From assembly GCA_964645785.1 (NCBI GenBank), contig CAZYAV010000020.1:1-44895 (forward strand): 44,895 nucleotides of DNA, read 5' to 3'. The notes under the pieces were generated by a model. The model saw only the letters and a list, made by a program, of their open reading frames with translations. It did not search any database and was not told the origin of the DNA. The stretch is from CALWZE01 sp964645785. Its GTDB lineage: Bacteria; Bacillota; Clostridia; Oscillospirales; Ruminococcaceae. This document shows, one piece after another, positions 38,865 through 44,895 of this stretch; the stretch's first letter is position 1; the number at the start of each line of letters is the position of its first letter. The position numbers were made by a program, and so were the translations under genes.

Positions 38865-40466
38865 TCAGGTCTCTTCCGGGTTCGCCTTTTTGCGGCTCGA
38901 CCTCTTGCGGGGCTTCGTCGCTTGCTGCCCGGCCGGTGAATCCTGCGGGCTTTCGCCCGTTTCCTCCGCCGCGGCCGGTGCTTCGGGCTTTGCGGGCTCG
39001 TCCGCCCCGGCCGCCTCTTTTTCAAGCGGCTTACCGTCCGCTTCCGCCTCCGGTTTGGCCGCCTTTTTCGCCCGCGGCTTTTTGGGCGGCTGCGCCCCGC
39101 TCTCCTTTGCGGGCTCGTCCGCCCCGGCCGGCTCTTTTTCAAGCGGCTTACCGTCCGCTTCCTGCTCCGGCTTGGCCGCCTTCTTTGCCCGCGGCTTTTT
39201 GGGCGGCTGTGTCCCGCTCTTCTCTGCGGGCTTTTCCGTCCCGTCCGCCGCCGGCTCGCTTTCCGGCGACGCTTCCGGCTCCGCCGCGGCCGGTTCCTGC
39301 GGCTTCGGCTCCGGCGCAAGCTCGTTGCCCTGCGCGTCCAGCCTCCTGCTGGCCGGCTTGGCGGGCTTTTTGCCCCCGTCCCGGTTGGCCGGAACCGGCT
39401 TCGATTTCGGCTGCGCATCGGGGGCGTCCGCATCCTCCGCCTCGTCCGCGCGCACGGCCTCTACGGGCACCGGTTCCTCCGCTTCGGGCTGCTCCGGCTC
39501 GGGCTCGTCCGCCGCCTTCCCCTTCTTCTTCCGACTCTTTTCCTGCCTTTCCCGCTCAAACTCCGCCAGCTGAACGGCGCAGGCCTCCGTGTGCCCGTAG
39601 GGCAGGAGGAACGCGGGGTCATTCCGGCGGTTGATGATTACGCGAACCACCAGGATCATGAGCAGCGCAAGCGCCGCGCCCACAATCGCCAGCATCTGGG
39701 AGATCCGAATTTCGCCGACATACAGGCTGTCGGTGCGCAGCCCCTCGATAAACGCGCGGCCAAAGCCGTTCCAGGCAAAATACATCAGGGTCATCTCGCC
39801 GTCAAATTTGCGGCGCTTTGCGTACAGAATAAAGACGAGCGCCCCCAGCAGGCACCACAGCGATTCATACAGGAAGGTCGGGTGCACCGGCATCATGGGG
39901 TCGACGAAGATGCCGCGCGCCTCCAGCGCTGCGGAATGGCTGGTCAGATACCGGGTGACCGTCTCGCTGGTCATACCCCAGGGCAGCGTCGTGTTGATGC
40001 CGAACGCCTCCTGGTTGAAGAAATTGCCCCAGCGGCCGATCCCCTGCCCCACCAGGAAGCCGACGGTGGCCGAATCGACCATCGGCAAAAACTTCACCTT
40101 GCGGATTTTGCAGGCGACAAACGCGGCCAGAATCGCGCCGATTACCGTGCCGTAAAACGCGACGCCCCCCTTGCGCATGTCGAGGATATCCCGGATACCG
40201 GTGAACATCCCCTGCGGCGCAAACGCGACGTAATAGACCCGCGCGCCGATCACCCCGAAAATCGTGCCCCAGATGATGACATCCAGCATCCGGTCGGCGT
40301 CGATGCCGAACTCCCGCGCGTGGGTCAGCGCGTAAATCATGCCCAGCGCAAGCCCCAGCCCAATCAGGATGCCGTACCAGTAAATCTCAAACCCGCCGAT
40401 TGAAAAGGCGACCCGGTTGACCGAGAATTCCAGCCCCAGCCCCGGGAAGCTCACCGTTGTGCTCAT
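38865..40466 (-). CDS. lgt: Prolipoprotein diacylglyceryl transferase with long repetitive C-terminal tail
   Basis: Transfers diacylglycerol from phosphatidylglycerol to the lipobox cysteine of prelipoproteins. Residues 1-285 are a normal Lgt: seven membrane helices, GVAFYGTVIGA (101-111) and the signature GRWGNFFNQE (144-153). Lgt usually ends near residue 270-290, but this one continues to 533 with a cytoplasmic low-complexity tail rich in Pro, Ala, Lys and Glu. Within it a 39-residue unit (containing PPKKPRAKKAAKPE and EADGKPLEKE) occurs twice in tandem. There is no frameshift or internal stop, so this is a genuine extension. The gene follows the YfmH-like gene by 6 nt and ends at the terminator at 38776-38803. 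Confidence 0.93.
   Translation of the reverse strand: MSTTVSFPGLGLEFSVNRVAFSIGGFEIYWYGILIGLGLALGMIYALTHAREFGIDADRMLDVIIWGTIFGVIGARVYYVAFAPQGMFTGIRDILDMRKGGVAFYGTVIGAILAAFVACKIRKVKFLPMVDSATVGFLVGQGIGRWGNFFNQEAFGINTTLPWGMTSETVTRYLTSHSAALEARGIFVDPMMPVHPTFLYESLWCLLGALVFILYAKRRKFDGEMTLMYFAWNGFGRAFIEGLRTDSLYVGEIRISQMLAIVGAALALLMILVVRVIINRRNDPAFLLPYGHTEACAVQLAEFERERQEKSRKKKGKAADEPEPEQPEAEEPVPVEAVRADEAEDADAPDAQPKSKPVPANRDGGKKPAKPASRRLDAQGNELAPEPKPQEPAAAEPEASPESEPAADGTEKPAEKSGTQPPKKPRAKKAAKPEQEADGKPLEKEPAGADEPAKESGAQPPKKPRAKKAAKPEAEADGKPLEKEAAGADEPAKPEAPAAAEETGESPQDSPAGQQATKPRKRSSRKKANPEET
38994..39227. repeat. Two 117-bp tandem repeats inside lgt
   Basis: Copies at 38994-39110 and 39111-39227, about 90% alike, both in frame (39 codons). 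A short partial copy follows at 39228. They encode the basic/acidic repeats of the Lgt tail. Confidence 0.88.
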
Positions 40467-40472
40467 CGTTTC

Positions 40473-41759
40473 TCACTCCTGTCTGTCCGTCGGCCACACG
40501 ACCGACAGCGCGCTTTTCTCCCTGCGGAACATCCGGCGCAGCTGCGCCTCGACCTCCGCGCATGTGATGGCCTGAACCTCGTCGAGTATATCATAAATCG
40601 AGGCGTTTTTGAATTCGGCGTACAGCATCTTGGTCGCCGTGTTCTCGACGCTGTCCAGCCCGCAGATGGCCGAGCCGTAGATTTCCCGCCGCAGCTCCTC
40701 GAACCGCTCGGGGTCGAGCCCCCGCGCCTGCATGGCTGCAAGCTCCGCCTGAATCTCCCGCGCCGCCGCCTGCGGGTTCTCGCTCTCCCCGCCGAACGTG
40801 ACGCACAGGTAATCGTCGTCGTCCAGCGAGCTTGTCTCAAAGGTGTCGTTAATCAGCCCGCCGTCGTACAGCCGGCGGTAAAGCGGGCTTGTCTCCCCGG
40901 CGGCAAGCTCCAGAATCATCCGGCAACCGAGCTCCTGCCGGGTGCGGTTGGCGAGGTCGAACGGCTCCTCCTTATACGCAAGGCTGAACTCGGGCGCAAA
41001 CACCTGCATCCGCCGCTCAAGCAGGGGTTCGGCAATCTCCGGCGGCTCGGTGACGGCGGCGCGCACCACCGGCTCGGCCGGGGCGCTGACCGCGGCGTAT
41101 TCCTCCAGGCAGATTTCCAGCACCCGCTGCGGGTCAACCCTGCCCGCAATCGCGAGCGCCATATTCTGCGGCCGGTAAAACGCGTTATAGCAGTCGTATA
41201 GAATTTCGGGCGTGATTTCGGCAATGGATTCCACCGTGCCCGCGATGTCGTCCCGGACAGGGTGCAGCCGGTAAAGGCTTTGCAGCGACATGGTCGCAAT
41301 CGCCCAGTCGGCGCTGTCGTCGTACATTTTGATCTCCTGCCCGATAATGCCCTGCTCTTTCGCGACCGTCTGCTCGGTAAAGTGCGGGCTGGTCACAAAG
41401 CGGATCAGGGTGCGCAGGGATTCCTCAATGTTGATGGATGCGCTGAACAGATAGCAGGTTTTGTCGAACGAGGTATACGCGTTCGCGCTGGCGCCCGTTT
41501 TGGCAAACAGGTCGAACGCGTCCCCCTCCTCGCTCTCGAACAGCTTGTGCTCGAGAAAATGCGCAATCCCGGCCGGAACCTCCACCCGCCGCCCGCCCAG
41601 GGTGAACGAGCGGGTTGTCGAGCCGAATTTCGTGCCCAGCAGCGCATACGCGCCCTTTTTCTCCGGCATGGAGTAGACCAGCAGGGTCAGCCCGTTGTCC
41701 AGCACATATCTGTGGTACTGCTCGCCCAGCAGGGCGCTTTTGATCGTCTCGCCGGTCAT
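40473..41759 (-). CDS. M16 peptidase, YfmH-like (catalytic-type)
   Basis: A 428-residue insulinase-family protein with the inverted zinc motif HFLEHKLFE (HxxEH, about residue 68) and a later Glu in the EQGIIGQEIKMYDD segment, so it keeps the catalytic residues. It pairs with the upstream non-catalytic partner, as in the Bacillus YmfF/YmfH pair that is linked to 5-aminopentanol modification of elongation factor P. ATG 41759 lies one base after the partner's stop; the frame upstream runs inside that gene. The exact substrate here is unknown. Confidence 0.88.
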   Translation of the reverse strand: MTGETIKSALLGEQYHRYVLDNGLTLLVYSMPEKKGAYALLGTKFGSTTRSFTLGGRRVEVPAGIAHFLEHKLFESEEGDAFDLFAKTGASANAYTSFDKTCYLFSASINIEESLRTLIRFVTSPHFTEQTVAKEQGIIGQEIKMYDDSADWAIATMSLQSLYRLHPVRDDIAGTVESIAEITPEILYDCYNAFYRPQNMALAIAGRVDPQRVLEICLEEYAAVSAPAEPVVRAAVTEPPEIAEPLLERRMQVFAPEFSLAYKEEPFDLANRTRQELGCRMILELAAGETSPLYRRLYDGGLINDTFETSSLDDDDYLCVTFGGESENPQAAAREIQAELAAMQARGLDPERFEELRREIYGSAICGLDSVENTATKMLYAEFKNASIYDILDEVQAITCAEVEAQLRRMFRREKSALSVVWPTDRQE

Positions 41760-41760
41760 C

Positions 41761-43029
41761 TCACGCACCCTCCTTTTCACACAGGTGGCAAACGCAGTTG
41801 AGCTGCATGCCCCCGAGCATTTCCGCCGCCTGCGCCGCCGTAACCGATTCAATCAGCGCAAGCTCCTCCTTCGGGTCGGTCAGGCCGCCCGTGCGCAAAA
41901 TCGAGTTGGACTCGTACTTTGCGATTGTGTTCGCGTTGTCATACAGCCCGCCGAACACGCTGCGGTAAAGCAGCCGAACCTGCTCCATTTCCTGCTCGGT
42001 CGGTCCGTTTTCGGCAAACCGGCGCAGCTCCTGCTCGATTGCCTGCCGCGCCCTTTGCGCGTTGGCGTGCTCCACCCCGCAGCCGACCAGCATCCCGCCG
42101 CCCGCGCCGAAGCAGGGGCTTGCCGAGATGGCGTAGCACAGGCTCTGTTTTTCCCGCACGTTTTTGAACAGCCGGGAGGTTGCCATGCCGCCGAACAGCG
42201 CGCAGGCAACCTTGAGCACTGCCTGCTGCCGCCGGTCGGGCAGCGTGCCGTTGGTGTACGCGAACGCGAGCTTGTCCTGCTCGACTTCGAGCGCGCGCGC
42301 AATCTCAACCGTCCCGCCGTTCTTCGCAACCGGGGCAAGCGGGGGCACCGGCACGGGGTCGAGCGAAAACCGCCCGGCCGCCTCGCGCGCCACCGCCTCA
42401 TGCCGCGCCACATCCGGCCCGACATACATGATCTCGACCGTGCAGCCGCGGATAAACGCGCGGTATACCTCGGTCAGCCGCGCGGCAGTGATGCCGTCCA
42501 GATCCTCCGCGAACCCGTCGGGGGGCAGCGCGCGCACATCCGCCTTGTAAAACTCCTCGGTCAGCAGCTTGTAGCAATAGTCCATCTTGTCGTTGATGAC
42601 CGCGTTGATGGTCTCCCGCTGCTTTTCCCGCTCGATTGCCAGCCAGTCGCTGCAAAACAGGCCGTTTTCAAGATGCGGGTCAAGCAGCACGTCCAGCAGC
42701 AGCGCTGCGCGCTCCGCAGCGACCCGGCCGCCGTCCGGCAGCAGCGAGCCGTCCGCCCCGCTCATGACGCATTCGACAATTCGCGCAAAATTGACCGACG
42801 CGTACCCGGTCAGCATCCCCGTCCCGTACAGCCCGCTCAGCCGCCGCTTGAGCGCGGTCATGTCGGGGCAGCCGGCCGTCCCCCGCTCCAGCATATACGG
42901 CAGCACCGCGGTTTCGGTGACCGTCTCCCGCGCGGCGGGCGCAATCAGCGAGACCGAAAGGCGGCTTTTTTTATAGCCACCCTCAATCGCGGTAAAGAAA
43001 ATTCCCGGCTTGATTTCCTGTCTTGTCAT
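41761..43029 (-). CDS. M16 peptidase-like, YfmF-like (non-catalytic partner)
   Basis: A 422-residue M16-fold protein. At the position of the zinc motif it reads LPYMLERGTAG, so HxxEH is missing, as in non-catalytic halves of two-subunit M16 enzymes. RLFKNVREKQSLCYAISA (the conserved C-domain R/Y motif) is present near residue 295-312. It is translated just before the catalytic YfmH-like subunit, and its own ATG overlaps the aspartokinase stop (ATGA). A heterodimer with the YfmH-like protein is expected. Confidence 0.87.
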   Translation of the reverse strand: MTRQEIKPGIFFTAIEGGYKKSRLSVSLIAPAARETVTETAVLPYMLERGTAGCPDMTALKRRLSGLYGTGMLTGYASVNFARIVECVMSGADGSLLPDGGRVAAERAALLLDVLLDPHLENGLFCSDWLAIEREKQRETINAVINDKMDYCYKLLTEEFYKADVRALPPDGFAEDLDGITAARLTEVYRAFIRGCTVEIMYVGPDVARHEAVAREAAGRFSLDPVPVPPLAPVAKNGGTVEIARALEVEQDKLAFAYTNGTLPDRRQQAVLKVACALFGGMATSRLFKNVREKQSLCYAISASPCFGAGGGMLVGCGVEHANAQRARQAIEQELRRFAENGPTEQEMEQVRLLYRSVFGGLYDNANTIAKYESNSILRTGGLTDPKEELALIESVTAAQAAEMLGGMQLNCVCHLCEKEGA

Positions 43030-44234
43030 TCGTTGATAAACTCGTCGTGCACGGCCTCAACCGCGCGGTCGGCGTCCTTTCTTGAAACAATTACCGAAAT
43101 CTTGATTTCGCTCGTCGAGATCATCTTGATGTTGATGCCCGCGTCGCTCAGCGCGCGGAACATCCGCGCGGCAACCCCCGCGTGGCTCATCATACCCGCG
43201 CCGACAATCGACACCTTTGCGACGTCCTCGTCCACCGTATAGCCCTTAGCGCCGAGCGGGCGCTCGTTTTCCGCCAGCACCGCGCGCACCGTTTCCAGGT
43301 CGCCGGCCGGCACGGTGAAGGAGATATCCCGCGTATCGTCCCGCGCGACAGATTGCAGAATCACGTCGACATTGACCCCCCGCGCGCCAAGCAGGGAGAA
43401 CAGCTTGAACGCAAATCCCGAGCGGTCGGGGATTTCCATAAGCGAAACGGAGACAAAGCTCGTGTCCTTTGTCACCCCTTTGATGAGCATTCCTTCCAAA
43501 TTGACAACCTCCTTGACGACCGTGCCGGGGTTGCCTGTCAGCGACGAGAGCACCTCCAGCTTTACATTATACTTCTGCGCCAGCTCCACCGAGCGGTTGA
43601 GCAGCACCTGCGCGCCGAGGGAGGAGAGCTCCAGCATCTCGTCAAAGCTGATCTCCTCCAGCTTCCTGGCGTTCCGGATTTTGCGCGGGTCGGCGGTGTA
43701 GACCCCGTCGACATCGGTGTAGATTTTGCAGATATCCGCATGCATCTCGGCCGCAATCGCAACCGCGCTTGTGTCCGAGCCGCCCCGGCCGAGGGTGGTG
43801 ATGTCCCCGTTCTTGTCCACCCCCTGAAATCCGGTTACCACAACAATATTGTTGTCATCCAGCTCGCTGCGAATACGCTCCGCGTTCACCCGCTTGATCC
43901 GCGCGCTTGTGTGCATCGAATTTGTGTGGAAGCCCGCCTGCTCCCCGTTGAGGGAAACCGCCCTGTACCCCAGCGAATCAATGGCCATCGCCAGCAGCGA
44001 CGCCGAAATCTGTTCGCCGGTCGACAGCAGCATATCCATCTCCCGCTTGGGCGCGCGGTGGGTAATCTCGTTCGCTTTTTCGATCAGGTCATCCGTCGTA
44101 TCCCCCTGTGCAGACACAACCACGACCACCTCGTTCCCCTCGCCCGCACAACGGGTCACAATCCCCGCGACGTTCATCAGCCGCTCCCTGTCGGCCACCG
44201 AGCTGCCGCCGAATTTCATGACAACCAACGCCAT
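43026..44234 (-). CDS. Aspartate kinase (second of two)
   Basis: A 402-residue monofunctional aspartokinase: VVMKFGGSSVADRERL (residues 4-19), STGEQISASLLAMAI, GRGGSDTSAVAIAAEM, YTDVDGVYTADPRK and two C-terminal ACT domains (from about 260 and 340). It is distinct in sequence from the copy in the threonine locus (20303-21520). It leads an operon with the YfmF/YfmH-like genes and lgt, so it may be a lysine/diaminopimelate-oriented isoenzyme, though feedback specificity cannot be read here. ATG 44234, preceded by GGTGGTGAA, is preferred over the in-frame ATG at 44252. Confidence 0.93.
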   Translation of the reverse strand: MALVVMKFGGSSVADRERLMNVAGIVTRCAGEGNEVVVVVSAQGDTTDDLIEKANEITHRAPKREMDMLLSTGEQISASLLAMAIDSLGYRAVSLNGEQAGFHTNSMHTSARIKRVNAERIRSELDDNNIVVVTGFQGVDKNGDITTLGRGGSDTSAVAIAAEMHADICKIYTDVDGVYTADPRKIRNARKLEEISFDEMLELSSLGAQVLLNRSVELAQKYNVKLEVLSSLTGNPGTVVKEVVNLEGMLIKGVTKDTSFVSVSLMEIPDRSGFAFKLFSLLGARGVNVDVILQSVARDDTRDISFTVPAGDLETVRAVLAENERPLGAKGYTVDEDVAKVSIVGAGMMSHAGVAARMFRALSDAGINIKMISTSEIKISVIVSRKDADRAVEAVHDEFINE

Positions 44235-44393
44235 GCCTTCACCACCTGCCATCTCATTTGGATTTCATACCAGTATATGTCAATAAACGAATTTGGCTCT
44301 TGTTTTTCGTCTGTGCCGCGCCGCCCGATGCGCCCGCCCGGCCGCCGTGAATCACGGACGGAACCGCCATGCGCCGCATTGCACACTTATAGT

Positions 44394-44422
44394 ATTATAT
44401 AGTCCCCGCGCGGGAATCGCAA
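44394..44422 (-). promoter_or_regulatory. Promoter of the aspartokinase/M16/lgt operon
   Basis: Minus strand TTGCGA, 17 nt, TATAAT, about 160 nt before ATG 44234. The spacer contains the palindrome CCCGCGCGGG, a possible operator. Confidence 0.72.
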
Positions 44423-44895
44423 CAGAAAACGGGGCGTTTTCTGTTTTTTATCCGCCCCGCCGCGGCGCTGCGGGTGCGCCCTGTCCCGCAGGGGGTGCGG
44501 GGCTCTGTCCGGTGCGGAGCGTTACCGGAAGCACGGTGCGGAATTCCGCTCAGCCCCGGCCAGGGCAGCGCACTCTTCTGCACTCACACCGGTTTTTATT
44601 CATTCTATCCTCTCCCGCTTAAACCGGCCTGAAGCGCGCCTGACCCTCTGCGCTAAGTCCGGCCGGGCATTCGTTCGAGGCGACCCGGAAGCTGCGGACG
44701 CCCAGGCTGTATCCGCAGGCTGCCCGTCCCCGCGATGCGGCCTATAATATAATACCGCGCCCGCTCGGCCGGCGTCCGAAGCTGCGGCGCACTGGCTTTT
44801 TGCCGTCCTCCCCGCTGCCGGGCGGCGCGGAGACAGGATTGCAAGCCGGGCGGGCTGCACAGGCCGGGTATCCCGGCCACGGGGCAGTGACCGGC
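44423..44895. other. Right-end region without recognised gene
   Basis: About 470 nt to the window edge. It has short GC palindromes and a TATAATATAAT box (44743-44753) with no matching -35. The open frames here are Arg/Ala-rich and look spurious. A gene lying beyond the edge cannot be judged. Confidence 0.5.

Noticed and set aside
38740..39573. Ser/Ala/Gly/Phe-rich plus-strand frame opposite the Lgt tail
   Set aside because: It is a complement of the repetitive lgt coding sequence, which has the known signature and an uninterrupted frame.
38865..39590. Lgt tail as a frameshift-made fusion with a separate gene
   Set aside because: The frame is continuous and the tail has no domain of its own; its composition begins gradually after the last membrane helix.
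44235..44393. Lysine riboswitch before the second aspartokinase
   Set aside because: The 160-nt leader is shorter than a full L-box, and I could not find its conserved core.
44743..44753. TATAATATAAT as a promoter near the right edge
   Set aside because: No -35 at a proper distance on either strand and no start codon with a ribosome site behind it.
1..44895. CRISPR array, insertion sequence or prophage
   Set aside because: No regularly spaced identical repeats, transposase, integrase or structural phage genes were found; the repeats present are few and diverged.

Overview
The window looks like a draft-assembly fragment (one 100-N gap) of a GC-rich anaerobic Firmicute of the class Clostridia with an acetogen-type Wood-Ljungdahl pathway. 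The reasons are an oxygen-sensitive Ni-Fe CO dehydrogenase / acetyl-CoA synthase set, Firmicute-type Shine-Dalgarno and sigma-A sites, a class B sortase, a threonine locus headed by a PheB-type ACT protein, M16 peptidases of the YfmF/YfmH type beside lgt, and a clostridial ABC-F resistance protein. The genus cannot be fixed from the sequence.

Layout, left to right. 1-4151 (+): end of a CODH gene (cooS/acsA), a CooC/AcsF nickel ATPase and acsB, closed by a perfect terminator. 4211-5472: no convincing gene, but decayed GC-rich repeats. 5473-8847: housekeeping genes (C_GCAxxG_C_C redox protein, SIMPL protein, metallophosphoesterase, nitroreductase, small membrane protein). 8988-15395 (-): a tightly overlapped six-gene operon (epimerase-like SDR, TIM-barrel isomerase, two GT2 enzymes, an FAD oxidoreductase, a polytopic GT-C-like protein) that probably makes and transfers a lipid-linked envelope sugar. 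It starts from a near-consensus promoter. 15846-15945: assembly gap. 16156-23027 (+): AlkD-like repair protein, then pheB-like, hom, thrB, a small membrane protein, lysC and thrC, which is the aspartate-to-threonine route without asd.

23426-28815 (-): serC, serA, DUF1015, a class I aminotransferase and a Dph6-like ATP pyrophosphatase behind one strong promoter with a palindrome at the start site. 29229-32123 (-): P-loop kinase, sortase B and an Lsa/CplR-like ABC-F antibiotic-resistance ATPase. The ABC-F leader holds a seven-codon peptide ORF and two terminators, a classic attenuation layout. 32587-34660: Hpt protein, a Nudix/HD/Cys-rich trio, and a small XRE regulator with a striking mirror-image operator. 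34945-37049: an ECF S component divergent from a MocR regulator whose PLP lysine is replaced by arginine. 37679-38632 (-): ROK glucokinase. 38865-44234 (-): second aspartokinase, YfmF/YfmH-like M16 pair, and an Lgt with a long repetitive tail.

Best candidates for new biology are the ABC-F attenuator leader, the envelope-glycan operon with its Cys4-containing FAD enzyme, the lysine-less MocR beside an ECF transporter, the XRE operator with an outward promoter, and the Lgt tail. I saw no CRISPR array, tRNA, rRNA, transposase or phage gene. All functions are read from motifs and general family knowledge; nothing was searched.
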